Shown: one piece after another, positions 7,699 through 15,720 of the stretch
Layout: every line of letters starts with the position of its first letter
How positions within the stretch are numbered: the stretch's first letter is position 1
Assembly: GCA_016790285.1 (NCBI GenBank)
Contig: JAEUPJ010000002.1
Location: 1 to 36,471, forward strand
Source of the DNA: Roseateles sp.
GTDB taxonomy: Bacteria > Pseudomonadota > Gammaproteobacteria > Burkholderiales > Burkholderiaceae_C
Reading direction: 5' to 3'
Length of the DNA stretch: 36,471 nt
Made by a program: the position numbers and the translations under genes
The notes under the pieces: model-generated
The model's database searches: none
What the model was told of the DNA's origin: nothing
Seen by the model: only the letters and a program-made list of their open reading frames with translations

Positions 7699-8564
7699 AC
7701 CTCATCGAAGTCAAGAACGCGACGCTGCGCTACGGCAAGAAGACGGCGCTCAACGATGTCTCCATCACGGTGCCCCAGGGCCGCGTGGTGGGCCTGCTGG
7801 GCCACAACGGCGCCGGCAAGACCTCGCTGATGAAGGCGCTGGTGGGCCTGCTGCCGGTGCAGGGCGAGATGACGGTGCTGGGCCTGAACCCGTCCGGCGA
7901 CCGCCAGAAGCTGCTGGAGCAGCTGAGCTACATCCCCGACGTGGCCGTGCTGCCGCGCTGGGCGCGGGTGAGCGAGCTGATCACGCTGATGAGCCGGCTG
8001 CAGCCGCGCTTCTCGGCCGAGCGGGCGCGCGCCCTGCTCAAGCGCACGAGCGTGAGCGAGAGCGACAAGGTCAAGAGCCTGTCCAAGGGCATGGTGGCGC
8101 AGACGCACCTGGCGCTGATCGCCGCCATCGACGCCAAGCTGATGATCCTGGACGAGCCGACACTGGGCCTGGATGTGGTGTCGCGCAAGAGCTTCTACGA
8201 GATGCTCATCGACGAATGGTGCGACGGCGAGCGCAGCGTGCTGATCTCCACGCACCAGGTCGAGGAGGTGGAAGCCCTGCTCTCCGACGTGATCATGCTG
8301 GACGAAGGCCGCGTGGCCCTGGCCATCAGCCTGGAGGACATCGACCGCCGCTTCGTGGCGCTCAACCACGACCCGGCCGCTGCCGACGCCATGGCCGCCG
8401 CCCACCCGCTGCTGCGCTACCGCGAGCAGGGCCGCACGACGAGCCTGTTCGACGGCGCGCCGCCGGAGCACCTGGCGAGCCTGGGCCAGCGCGTGCGCCC
8501 GAGCCTCGTCGACCTTTTCATGGCGCTGACCCGCAACCCGGCGCTCAACAGCAAGCAAGCCTGA
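7695..8564 (+). CDS. ABC transporter ATP-binding protein
   Basis: 289 aa. Walker A GHNGAGKTS at about residues 36-44, a slightly divergent ABC signature LSKGM (instead of LSGGQ), Walker B LMILDEPTLGLD and the H-loop STHQVEEVE are all present. It is the energising subunit for the permease encoded 10 bp downstream. It overlaps the GntR gene by 4 nt. The closest functional class is the YtrB/CcmA-like exporter ATPases that travel with YtrA regulators. The C-terminal ~70 residues follow the nucleotide-binding domain without a clear domain of their own. The substrate is unknown. Confidence 0.92.
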   Translation: MNLIEVKNATLRYGKKTALNDVSITVPQGRVVGLLGHNGAGKTSLMKALVGLLPVQGEMTVLGLNPSGDRQKLLEQLSYIPDVAVLPRWARVSELITLMSRLQPRFSAERARALLKRTSVSESDKVKSLSKGMVAQTHLALIAAIDAKLMILDEPTLGLDVVSRKSFYEMLIDEWCDGERSVLISTHQVEEVEALLSDVIMLDEGRVALAISLEDIDRRFVALNHDPAAADAMAAAHPLLRYREQGRTTSLFDGAPPEHLASLGQRVRPSLVDLFMALTRNPALNSKQA

Positions 8565-8574
8565 AGGACCTGCC

Positions 8575-9444
8575 ATGAACAACAACCTCCCCACCCTGCT
8601 GCTGCGCGAATGGATGCAGCACAAGCGCGGCTGGCTCATCGCCGCGTTCGCCCCGCCCCTGCTCTTCCTGGCCGTGCTGCCCTTCGGCAACGTGCAGGGC
8701 CTGCCCGAGAAGCACCGCGAGCTGCTGGCGCTGGCCATCCTGCTCATCACGGCGGCGGCGGTGTTCGGCATCTGCCTGCTGGTGGCGCTGTTCCAGCTGC
8801 CCGGCCTGGCCCGGCGCGACGTGCAGGACCGCTCCATCGAGTTCTGGCTGTCGCTGCCCGGCCGCCCGAGCGAAAGTGTGGCGGCCACGGTGCTGGCGCA
8901 TGCCTGGCTGGCACCGCTCGGTGGTGCCGTCATCGGCACGCTGTTCGGGCTGCCGATCGCGGCCTCGGTGCTCGGGCGCCAGGACGGCTTCGAGGCGATC
9001 ACCGCGGTGAACTGGGCCGAAGTCGTCTCCGCCGCAGCGCCGCTGCTGCTGCGCGGCCTGGTGGGCACGCTGCCCATGCTGCTGTGGCTCGCGCCGCTGA
9101 TCTTCGTGCTGATGGCCGCCTCGGCCTGGCTCAAGCGCCTGGGCGTGCCCCTGGTGCTGGTGGGCACGATGGTGACGGTGCTGGTGCTCGACAAGGTCTA
9201 CGCCATCGAGTGGCCTCAGCACGTGATTGCGGCGTGGAACACCCAGGTCAACACGACCATCATCCACAACCCCGACGGCCTGAAGCATGCGCTGATGTCC
9301 TCGGACGTGAACCTGTGGGCCTGGGTGGCCAAGGACTTCGGCGAGGCGATGGCCGAGCTGGTGTCGCTGCAGTTCCTGGGCTGGACGGCGCTGGCCGCGG
9401 CAGGCTTTGCGCTGGTGGTGATGAAGCGGGCGCGCGGCGGCTGA
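8575..9444 (+). CDS. ABC transporter permease (ABC-2-like membrane subunit)
   Basis: 289 aa, with about six hydrophobic segments: residues ~18-37, 45-75, ~100-128, ~150-180, ~185-205 and near the C-terminus (~265-285). A long stretch between the fifth and sixth segments carries polar residues and probably faces the periplasm. It starts 10 bp after the ATPase gene, with AAGGA in the gap. It has no recognisable substrate motif. It belongs functionally with the YtrA-type regulator and the ATPase, so an export role in envelope or antibiotic stress is the most reasonable inference. Confidence 0.82.
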   Translation: MNNNLPTLLLREWMQHKRGWLIAAFAPPLLFLAVLPFGNVQGLPEKHRELLALAILLITAAAVFGICLLVALFQLPGLARRDVQDRSIEFWLSLPGRPSESVAATVLAHAWLAPLGGAVIGTLFGLPIAASVLGRQDGFEAITAVNWAEVVSAAAPLLLRGLVGTLPMLLWLAPLIFVLMAASAWLKRLGVPLVLVGTMVTVLVLDKVYAIEWPQHVIAAWNTQVNTTIIHNPDGLKHALMSSDVNLWAWVAKDFGEAMAELVSLQFLGWTALAAAGFALVVMKRARGG

Positions 9445-9467
9445 GCGCTGTCCCCGCGCTGAAAAGC

Positions 9468-9491
9468 AAAGAGGCCCCGAGGGGCCTCTTT
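9468..9491. terminator. Strong bidirectional terminator between convergent genes
   Basis: A perfect 11-bp inverted repeat AAAGAGGCCCC / GGGGCCTCTTT with a 2-nt centre. The A-run on one side and T-run on the other allow it to work for both the plus-strand ABC operon (ends 9444) and the minus-strand desaturase-like gene (ends 9520). Confidence 0.85.
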
Positions 9492-9519
9492 GTGCGTCTG
9501 GCGCGTTTGTGAACCGGGT

Positions 9520-10380
9520 TCAGGCCGGGCTGAGGCCCGCCGCCGGCGGCGTCAAGCGCGCGGCCATCTCCTTGCGGAAGCGGTTGAGCTCCTGCACGGT
9601 GGCGAAGCTGCGGTCCATCAGCAGGCTCATGTTGTGCAGGATGCGCTCGACGACCTTGTTCTCCCAGACGGCGTCGAACTGGATCTGGGTGTCGAGCCAG
9701 CGCTCGAGCCACTCCGGGTCGGGCAGGCGGCTCTGGATGGTGTCGCGCGGGAAGAGCTTGGCGTTGACGTGCAGGTTGGTCGGGTGCAGCGCCTGCGCGG
9801 TGCGGCGGGCCGAGGCCATCAGCACGCCGACCTTGGCGAAGGCCGCGCGCGCCTCGTCGCCGAACTTCATCATGGCGCGCTTCATGTAGCGCAGGTAGGC
9901 GCCGCCGTGGCGGGCTTCGTCGCGCGAGAGGGTTTCGTAGATGGCCTTGATGACCGGCTCGGTGTGCCACTCGGCCGCGCGGCGGTACCAGTGGTTCAGG
10001 CGGATCTCGCCGCAGAAATGCAGCATCAGCGTTTCCAGCGCCGGCGCGGGGTCGAAGTCAAAGCGCACCTCGTGCAGCTCGGCCTCGGTGGGCACGAGGT
10101 CGGGGCGAAAGCGCTTGAGGTATTCCATCAGCACGAGGCTGTGCTTCTGCTCTTCGAAGAACCACACGCTCATGAACGCGGAGAAGTCGCTGTCCTCGCG
10201 GTTGTCGCGCAGGAACATCTCGGTGGCCGGCAGCGCCGACCACTCGGTGATCGCGTTCATCTTGATCGTCTGCGCCTGCTCGTCGGAGAGCAGGCTGGCA
10301 TCGAACTTGTCCCAGGGAATGTCGCTGTCCATGTTCCAGCGCACGGCTTCGAGTTGCTTGAACAGTTCGGGGTAAAGCAT
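9520..10380 (-). CDS. Ferritin-like diiron protein, acyl-ACP desaturase family
   Basis: 286 aa. The diiron ligand set of the acyl-ACP desaturase family is visible: Glu54, EEQKH (76-80, ExxH with Glu77 and His80), Glu125 in GEIRLNH, and DEARH (154-158, Glu155 and His158). The family uses O2 and a four-helix bundle to oxidise acyl chains, although members of this bacterial branch can have other oxidase roles. The gene lies 14 nt after the CarH-like regulator on the same strand, with a GAGGA SD that sits in a small palindrome (10383-10393). It is therefore probably co-expressed with the regulator and belongs to the fatty-acid-modification cluster that diverges from it. The precise substrate is inferred. 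Confidence 0.78.
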   Translation of the reverse strand: MLYPELFKQLEAVRWNMDSDIPWDKFDASLLSDEQAQTIKMNAITEWSALPATEMFLRDNREDSDFSAFMSVWFFEEQKHSLVLMEYLKRFRPDLVPTEAELHEVRFDFDPAPALETLMLHFCGEIRLNHWYRRAAEWHTEPVIKAIYETLSRDEARHGGAYLRYMKRAMMKFGDEARAAFAKVGVLMASARRTAQALHPTNLHVNAKLFPRDTIQSRLPDPEWLERWLDTQIQFDAVWENKVVERILHNMSLLMDRSFATVQELNRFRKEMAARLTPPAAGLSPA

Positions 10381-10394
10381 GGCGAGGTCCTCGT

Positions 10395-11369
10395 TTAGAG
10401 GCGAGATTCTAAAAGTTCGCGGCGCCTTGCGACTTCGGGACCGATGGCAGCCAGGCCATTCAGGCAACGAACCCCCTCGATGGCCGCCGGCTGGCGCAGT
10501 GCGCGGCTGCCGCCGCCGGCCCAGATTTCCATGCTCGCCGGCAGCAGGGCGCGCAGCGCGGCCAGGCCTTCCTGCACGGCGCGGTTGGCCAGCTGCACGC
10601 TGAAGCTCAGCGCCACCACGTCGGCGCGGTGGGCCTGCGCGGCGGCGGCGAGCTGGTCCAGCGGCGTCTGCGCCCCGAGCGACAGGCAGGCCGCGCCCTC
10701 CAGCGTCATCAGCGCCTCGGCCATCAGCAGCCCCAGCACGTGGCCTTCGCCCGGCAGGGTGGTCAAGAGCACACGCGGGCCGCCGGGCGCCGGCGCGGGC
10801 AGGGCCTGGATGGCCTGGCGCAGCACCAGCTGCAGCGACTCGCTGTAGATGTGTTCCTGGAAGACCTGGATGTCGCCGCTCATCCACAGCTCGCCGATGC
10901 GCGCGGTCAGCGGCGCGAACACCTCTGTGACCGCACCCGCCAGCCCCCGGCGCAGCACCGCCTGCGACAGCGTGCGGCGCAGGCCGTCGATGTCGTGCTG
11001 CTTGAGCAGCTCGGTACACATCACGATCTCGGGGGCCTCTGCCGCGGCGGCCGCCGGCGTGAGCGGCAGTGCGGCGGGCTGCAGCAGCACGGCCAGCTGC
11101 TCGGCGGGCACGGCCACGACGCGCCCGGGCCGGTGGCCGGCGTCCAGCAGCCGGCGGATCAGCCGCAGCTTGTGCACCTGGTCGGGCGGGTACAGCCGCT
11201 CGCCGGACGCGTCGCGCCACGGGGTGGGGAAGCCGTAGCGGCGCTCCCACACGCGCAGGGTCTCCTTGTTGATGCCAGTCTCGCGCTCGACGGCGGCAAT
11301 GCCCATGGCGCCCGCGGGCGGGGCGGCATCCGCGCCCTCGCCCGCACCGTACAGAAGGGTCTCGGTCAT
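10395..11369 (-). CDS. MerR-family regulator with B12-binding domain (CarH/LitR-like light sensor)
   Basis: 324 aa from the ATG at 11369; a longer frame upstream covers the operator region and is unlikely to be translated. Residues ~22-85 are a MerR HTH (GINKETLRVWERRYGFPTP). The next region carries the CarH hallmark Trp-x9-Glu-His (Trp162, Glu172, His173), which packs against the upper face of adenosylcobalamin. The Rossmann-like B12 domain follows, with GEGH (207-210, His210 as the likely cobalt ligand), SLG, SFS and AGGGS motifs. CarH/LitR proteins repress in the dark as AdoCbl-bound tetramers and leave DNA on illumination. It lies divergent to an eight-gene operon, with matching repeats between them. 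Light control is inferred from the conserved residues. Confidence 0.9.
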   Translation of the reverse strand: MTETLLYGAGEGADAAPPAGAMGIAAVERETGINKETLRVWERRYGFPTPWRDASGERLYPPDQVHKLRLIRRLLDAGHRPGRVVAVPAEQLAVLLQPAALPLTPAAAAAEAPEIVMCTELLKQHDIDGLRRTLSQAVLRRGLAGAVTEVFAPLTARIGELWMSGDIQVFQEHIYSESLQLVLRQAIQALPAPAPGGPRVLLTTLPGEGHVLGLLMAEALMTLEGAACLSLGAQTPLDQLAAAAQAHRADVVALSFSVQLANRAVQEGLAALRALLPASMEIWAGGGSRALRQPAAIEGVRCLNGLAAIGPEVARRRELLESRL

Positions 11370-11418
11370 GGCAAAGACGCCATCGGCGACAGCGGGTGAA
11401 CGGGGGGAGCTTTCAAGT

Positions 11419-11433
11419 TTTGTCCTGGACAAA
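11419..11433 (+). promoter_or_regulatory. Operator element 1 of the CarH-like regulator
   Basis: A perfect dyad TTTGTCC-T-GGACAAA. A half-site copy, AGACAAA, follows at 11438-11444, exactly 11 bp after GGACAAA (11427), the direct-repeat step known for CarH-type tetramers. The site lies just upstream of the predicted promoter and is the natural shared operator for both divergent units. Confidence 0.65.
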
Positions 11434-11436
11434 CGT

Positions 11437-11465
11437 GAGACAAAGCGCAATACCTGACGTAATAT
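11437..11465 (+). promoter_or_regulatory. Predicted sigma-70-type promoter of the eight-gene operon
   Basis: A -35-like GAGACA (11437-11442, 4/6 match) and a -10-like TAATAT (11460-11465) are separated by 17 bp. The -35 overlaps the second GACAAA repeat, so a bound repressor would block polymerase. Transcription would start near 11472, leaving a long leader before the first gene. Confidence 0.55.
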
Positions 11466-11481
11466 AGGCCCGCAGACCCGT

Positions 11482-11496
11482 TTTGCACAGGACAAA
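11482..11496 (+). promoter_or_regulatory. Operator element 2 of the CarH-like regulator
   Basis: TTTGCACAGGACAAA matches operator element 1 at 12 of 15 positions and lies exactly 63 bp (about six helical turns) from it, on the other side of the predicted promoter. Two phased copies around a promoter suggest cooperative or looped repression. Confidence 0.55.
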
Positions 11497-11499
11497 GCA

Positions 11500-11907
11500 T
11501 CAACAACCACTTTCGATTGTCGGCCCGGCCAGGGCCCCGAGGCACTGTTTTCCAAAGCAGCCCGGAACATCGAAGACAGCGCAGGACACCCAACCATGAC
11601 GACAACAATCGTCGCCCGAACCGGGTACAGCGCCCAGGAACTTCATGCTTCGGGGCGCCGCTCAGGCTACACAGCCAGTGGAAACCCGGGTGCGCAGGCG
11701 CCCGGGGCTGCTCAGTCCTCCGCCGAATTTGGGTCGCGCAACCTCTCTGACACCAGAGCAGCAATCTCGGAGCCGTTCTCCTCCTCCTCCCTCCCTCCCT
11801 CGTTGGCTCCGAGGCGTTTTGCGGCCCCTTTTACAACCCGGGCCCGTGTCGATGACGCGGGCCCGACGTTCGTCGGGACCGGTTCCGCCGGGGCGCACGC
11901 GGCGCCC
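11500..11907 (+). other. Structured leader ahead of the flavoprotein gene
   Basis: About 400 bp that probably is untranslated. An ATG at 11596 keeps the frame open into the flavoprotein, but the ~100 extra residues are Ser/Pro/Ala-rich and unlike the family. Instead the DNA holds RNA-like structure: a 9-bp perfect stem CTCGGAGCC/GGCTCCGAG (11766-11774 with 11805-11813) whose loop is a CTCCTC-type pyrimidine tract (11776-11800); a 12-bp hairpin with one G-U pair (11839-11865); and a 7-bp hairpin (11862-11877) that overlaps the previous one by four bases, so the two cannot form together. This resembles an attenuation or translation-control leader. Confidence 0.45.
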
Positions 11908-13230
11908 GTGCTGGAGCTGCTGCGCGGCCGCGGCAACCCGCGCTCGCCGGGCGGCGCCACCCGCAAGCGCGTTGCCGTCATCGGCGGCGGCATCGCCGGC
12001 CTCGCCGCGGCCTGGAGCCTGAGCGACCGCGCCCACGTCACCCTGTTCGAGGCCGGCGCCTACGTCGGCGGCCACACCCACACGGTGGACGTCACGCTCG
12101 GCGGCATCACGCACGGCGTGGACACGGGCTTTCTCGTCTTCAACGAGCGCACCTACCCGCTGCTCATCCAGCTCTTCAACCAGCTCGGCGTGAAGGCCAG
12201 CAAGAGCGACATGAGCTTTTCGGCCCAGGTGCCGGGCGACGGCGTCGAGTGGAGCGGCACCAGCCTGGCCACCGTCTTCGCGCAAAAGCGCAACCTCGCG
12301 CGGCCCGCGTTCTGGGGCATGTTGAGCGACCTGCTGCGCTTCAACCGCCTGTGCACCGAACTCGCCACGCGCGGCGAGGAGGCCGCACTCGCCGAGCCCA
12401 TCGGCGTCTTCCTGGACCGCCACCACTTCGGCCGCGGTTTTCGCGACTGGTACCTGCTGCCGATGGTCGCCTGCATCTGGTCGTGCCCGACCGCGCAGAT
12501 GCTGCAGTTCCCCATCCGCACGCTGATCCGGTTCTGCCACAACCACGGCCTGCTGCAGGTCAACGACCGCCCGCAGTGGTGGACGGTGACGGGCGGCGCC
12601 CGGCACTACGTCGAGGCCATGCTGCCGGCGCTGCACGACGTGCGCCTGGCCACGCCGGTCGAGCGTGTGAGGCGCATGCCGGGCGGCGGCGTGCTGGTCA
12701 CCTCGTCGCGTGGCGAGGAGCGCTTTGACGCCGTCATCTGCGCCAGCCACAGCGACCAGAGCCTGGCGCTGCTGAGCGACGCCAGCGCACTCGAGCAGGA
12801 GCTGCTGGGCGCCGTGCGCTACCAGCCCAATGTCGCGGTGCTGCACACCGACGCGAGCCTGCTGCCGCGCCGGCGCGCCGCCTGGGCCGCCTGGAACTAC
12901 GAAAGCGGCGGTGCGCACGGCGACCAGGGCGCCTCGGTCTGCCTGCACTACCTGCTCAACCGCTTGCAGCCGCTGCCGTGGGAGCAACCGGTGGTGGTGT
13001 CGCTGAACCCGCTGCGCCAGCCCGACCCGGCGCGCGTCATCGGCCGCTACGACTATGCCCACCCGGTGTTCGACGACGGCGCCGTGCGCGCGCAGGCGCG
13101 GCTGCACGAGATCCAGGGCGCGGGCGGCGTGTGGTTCGCCGGCGCCTGGACGCGCTACGGCTTTCACGAAGACGGCCTGCTCTCGGGCCTCACGGCGGCG
13201 CGCCAGGTCGCCGAACAGGTGCTCGCGTGA
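11908..13230 (+). CDS. Flavin-dependent amine-oxidase-like oxidoreductase (NAD(P)/FAD-binding)
   Basis: 440 aa from the GTG at 11908. The family normally begins just before its dinucleotide-binding motif, here VAVIGGGIAGLAAAWSL about 22 residues in; the frame could also be read from ATG 11596 (544 aa). A Glu closing the second strand (TLFEAG) and GGHTHTVDV follow, typical of the flavin-containing amine oxidase/desaturase group. The C-terminal FAD motif is WFAGAWTRYGFHEDGLLSGL. Homologues sit with DUF1365 and a Cfa-type methyltransferase in light- or singlet-oxygen-controlled clusters (LitR/CarH clusters; the sigma-E regulon of Rhodobacter sphaeroides, tied to furan fatty acid synthesis). It probably oxidises a modified acyl chain. 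It overlaps the next gene by 4 nt. Confidence 0.85.
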   Translation: MLELLRGRGNPRSPGGATRKRVAVIGGGIAGLAAAWSLSDRAHVTLFEAGAYVGGHTHTVDVTLGGITHGVDTGFLVFNERTYPLLIQLFNQLGVKASKSDMSFSAQVPGDGVEWSGTSLATVFAQKRNLARPAFWGMLSDLLRFNRLCTELATRGEEAALAEPIGVFLDRHHFGRGFRDWYLLPMVACIWSCPTAQMLQFPIRTLIRFCHNHGLLQVNDRPQWWTVTGGARHYVEAMLPALHDVRLATPVERVRRMPGGGVLVTSSRGEERFDAVICASHSDQSLALLSDASALEQELLGAVRYQPNVAVLHTDASLLPRRRAAWAAWNYESGGAHGDQGASVCLHYLLNRLQPLPWEQPVVVSLNPLRQPDPARVIGRYDYAHPVFDDGAVRAQARLHEIQGAGGVWFAGAWTRYGFHEDGLLSGLTAARQVAEQVLA

Positions 13231-13976
13231 ACCTGGCCCAACTCGGCATCGGCCAGGTCTTCCACCGCCGGCTTCGCCCGCGCGAGCATGCCTTCGCCTA
13301 CCCGAGCTATTTCCTGTGGCTGCCCATGCGCGCACTGCGCCAGGCGCCCTGCCCGCCCCTCAACCGCAACGGCCGCGGCTGGCTGAGCTTCCATGACGCC
13401 GACCACGGCGAAGGCACCGGCGACGCACTCGCCTGGCTGGAGGGGCTGCTCGCCGCCGAAGGCATCGACGACGCCGACGGCGAGGTGTGGCTGCAGACCT
13501 ACCCACGCGTGCTCGGCCACGTCTTCAAGCCCGTGAGCTTCTGGATCTGCGAGCGCGCCGACCGCACGCTCGCGGCCATCGTCGTGGAGGTGAACAACAC
13601 CTTCGGCGAGCGCCACTGCTACCTGCTTCACGGGCCCGACCTCGACTGGGGCCGCGAGCAGGTCGCCGCCAAGGTGTTCCATGTGTCGCCTTTCTGCCGC
13701 GTGGAGGGCCGCTACCGATTCCGCTTCATGCGCCAGGACACCAACATCGTCAGCTGCGTCGACCACGACGACGACGCCGGCCCGCTGCTGCTCACCAGCC
13801 TCAGCGGCCGGCTGGAGCCCCTCACCTCGCGCGCCGCGCGCCACGCCTTCTTCGCCATGCCGGCACTGACGCTGATGATCGTCGCGCGCATCCACTGGCA
13901 GGCCCTGAAGCTGGCGCTCAAGCGCGTGCCCTTCTTCTCCAAACCCCAGCCCCCAGAGCGTTTCGTGACGCGTTGA
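13227..13976 (+). CDS. DUF1365 family protein
   Basis: 249 aa; the GTG start overlaps the TGA of the flavoprotein gene (GTGA). The family is recognised from its N-terminus (GQVFHRRLRPREHAFAYPSYF), the central YPRVLGHVFKPVSFW segment, the VNNTFGERH segment and the KVFHVSPF motif (about residues 150-157). Its biochemical role is not established. Its near-constant company with the amine-oxidase-like flavoprotein and a Cfa-family methyltransferase suggests a part in the same fatty-acid modification. A hydrophobic stretch near residues 210-230 (AMPALTLMIVARIHW) could anchor it to the membrane. The next gene begins 5 bp downstream. Confidence 0.88.
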   Translation: MNLAQLGIGQVFHRRLRPREHAFAYPSYFLWLPMRALRQAPCPPLNRNGRGWLSFHDADHGEGTGDALAWLEGLLAAEGIDDADGEVWLQTYPRVLGHVFKPVSFWICERADRTLAAIVVEVNNTFGERHCYLLHGPDLDWGREQVAAKVFHVSPFCRVEGRYRFRFMRQDTNIVSCVDHDDDAGPLLLTSLSGRLEPLTSRAARHAFFAMPALTLMIVARIHWQALKLALKRVPFFSKPQPPERFVTR

Positions 13977-13981
13977 CCGCC

Positions 13982-15196
13982 ATGCCGACCACCACCACGA
14001 CCTCCCTGACCGCGCTCGCCGCCGAACTGCCCCGCGCCGCGCGCCGCGTGCTGATGCTGCTCGGCCACCTGCGCGACGGCAGCCTGGACCTGCAGACCCC
14101 CGAGGGCGAGCTGCTGCACTTCGGCGAGCAGCAGCAGCCGCGCGCCGCGCTGCGCATCAACGACTGGGCCGTCTGCGAAGCCGCGCTGAAGTCGGGCGAC
14201 GTCGGCTTTGCCGAGAGCTTCGTGGCCGGCCACTGGACCACGCCCGACCTCAGCACCCTGCTGGAACTCTTCATCCGCAACCGCACCACGCTGGAGACGC
14301 TCTTCTACGGCGGCTTCTGGGGCGGCCTGCTGTACCGGCTGCGCCATGCGCTCAACCGCAACACCCGCACCGGCAGCCGCAAGAACATCTCGGCGCACTA
14401 CGACCTGGGCAACGAGTTCTACCGCCTGTGGCTGGACCCGACGATGAACTACTCCAGCGCCTGGTTCGAAGGCGCGCGCAGCGGCGACCTCGTCCAGGCC
14501 CAGCAGGCCAAGATGCGCCGCGCGCTGGCCGAGGCGCAGGTGGCGCCGGGCAGCCGCGTGCTGGAGATCGGCTGCGGCTGGGGCGCCGTGGCCGAGGTGG
14601 CCGCGCGCGACTTCGACGCCAAGCTCACCGGGGTCACGCTCTCCACCGAACAGCTCGCCTGGGCCAAGGAGCGCCTGGCCAGCGCCGGGCTGAGCGCCGA
14701 CCTGCGCCTGCAGGACTACCGCGACATCGCCGACGAGCCCTTCGACGCGGTCGTCTCCATCGAGATGTTCGAGGCGGTCGGCCGCGAATACTGGGACGGC
14801 TACTTCCGCACCGTGCACGACAAGCTCAAGCCGGGCGGGCGCGCGTGCATCCAGAGCATCACCATCCGTGACGACCTGTTCGAGCGTTATGTGCGCTCGA
14901 CCGACTTCATCCAGCAGTACATCTTCCCCGGCGGCCTGCTGCCCAGCCCCAGCCAGTTCCGCCAGCACGCCGAGCGCGCGGGGCTGCGCGTCGTCAACGA
15001 GCTGGCGTTTGGCGCCGACTACGCCGAGACGCTGCGCCGCTGGCGCGAGACCTTCCTGCACCACGACAGCCGCGTGCGCGAGCTGGGCTTCGACACGCGC
15101 TTCATGCGCCTGTGGGAGTTCTACCTGGCCTACTGCGAAGCCGCGTTTGCCGCAGGCAACACCGACGTCATGCAGTTCACCCTGGTGCGCGACTGA
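13982..15196 (+). CDS. Cyclopropane-fatty-acid-synthase family SAM methyltransferase
   Basis: 404 aa. Motifs: ISAHYDLGNEFYRLWLDP, the SAM-binding VLEIGCGWG, SIEMFEAVG, and the C-terminal IQQYIFPGGLLPS typical of Cfa proteins, which add a methyl(ene) group from SAM to the double bond of phospholipid acyl chains. Two residues that hold bicarbonate in E. coli Cfa appear changed: the Cys of its YSCA motif is Ser159 (YSSA), and the His of LLHTIG is Ser292 (QSITI). That fits a sister branch that may leave a methyl group rather than close a ring, as reported for the UfaM methylases of furan fatty acid synthesis. It starts 5 bp after DUF1365 and its stop overlaps the next ATG by one base (TGATG). Family certain; exact product inferred. 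Confidence 0.92.
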   Translation: MPTTTTTSLTALAAELPRAARRVLMLLGHLRDGSLDLQTPEGELLHFGEQQQPRAALRINDWAVCEAALKSGDVGFAESFVAGHWTTPDLSTLLELFIRNRTTLETLFYGGFWGGLLYRLRHALNRNTRTGSRKNISAHYDLGNEFYRLWLDPTMNYSSAWFEGARSGDLVQAQQAKMRRALAEAQVAPGSRVLEIGCGWGAVAEVAARDFDAKLTGVTLSTEQLAWAKERLASAGLSADLRLQDYRDIADEPFDAVVSIEMFEAVGREYWDGYFRTVHDKLKPGGRACIQSITIRDDLFERYVRSTDFIQQYIFPGGLLPSPSQFRQHAERAGLRVVNELAFGADYAETLRRWRETFLHHDSRVRELGFDTRFMRLWEFYLAYCEAAFAAGNTDVMQFTLVRD

Positions 15197-15720
15197 TGCA
15201 GCGCCGCACCGCCCTGGCCACCCTCGGGCTCGCCTTCGTGGCAAGCGCCCACGGCGCGCCCGAACTCGCCGGGCTCAAGTTGCGCGGCCAGGGGCGGTTC
15301 CGCTATTTCGGGCTGTCCATCTACGACGCACGGCTGTGGTCTGCCGAGCCGGTGGACCCGGCGCGCTGGGCCGAGCTGCCCCTCACGCTGGAGCTGCAGT
15401 ACGCCCGCTCCCTGGTGGGCCGCGAGATCGCCAAGCGCTCGCTGGCCGAAATGCGCCGCCAGGCCAGCATCAGCGACGCGCAGACCCAAACCTGGCTGCA
15501 GGCCATGGAGGCCGCCTTCCCCGACGTGAAAGCCGGAGACCGCCTCAGCGGCCAGCACGAGCCCGGCGTGGGTGCGCAGTTCTTCTTCAACGGCCAGGCG
15601 CGCCAGCGCATCGCCGACGCGCAGTTCGCCAGGCTCTTCTTCGGCATCTGGCTGAGCCCGCAAACCTCGGAGCCGGCGTTGCGCGAGCAACTGCTGGGCG
15701 GGCGTGACGGCCAGGGCTGA
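15196..15720 (+). CDS. Exported chalcone-isomerase-like protein
   Basis: 174 aa. It has a short signal peptide (RR followed by a hydrophobic core, probable cleavage after AHG/A near residue 21), so it is periplasmic. The remainder matches the bacterial chalcone-isomerase-like family: LRGQGRFRYFGLSIYDARLW, LELQYARSLVGREIAKRSLAEM, and a C-terminal FFGIWLSPQTSEPALREQLLG. In plants the fold includes fatty-acid-binding proteins, so lipid binding is a reasonable guess for this operon, but no activity is known. It overlaps the preceding stop by one base and the following MFS gene by 17 nt. Confidence 0.82.
   Translation: MQRRTALATLGLAFVASAHGAPELAGLKLRGQGRFRYFGLSIYDARLWSAEPVDPARWAELPLTLELQYARSLVGREIAKRSLAEMRRQASISDAQTQTWLQAMEAAFPDVKAGDRLSGQHEPGVGAQFFFNGQARQRIADAQFARLFFGIWLSPQTSEPALREQLLGGRDGQG

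Noticed and set aside
9520-11250. A single 576-codon minus-strand frame that would fuse an Arg/Ala-rich region to the diiron protein
   Set aside because: The upstream part is an out-of-frame reading of the CarH-like gene. The diiron protein has its own ATG at 10380 with an SD.
11596-11907. An extra 104-residue N-terminal domain on the flavoprotein
   Set aside because: Ser/Pro/Ala-rich with no family match, and the DNA is full of hairpins; treated as leader, although the start remains open.
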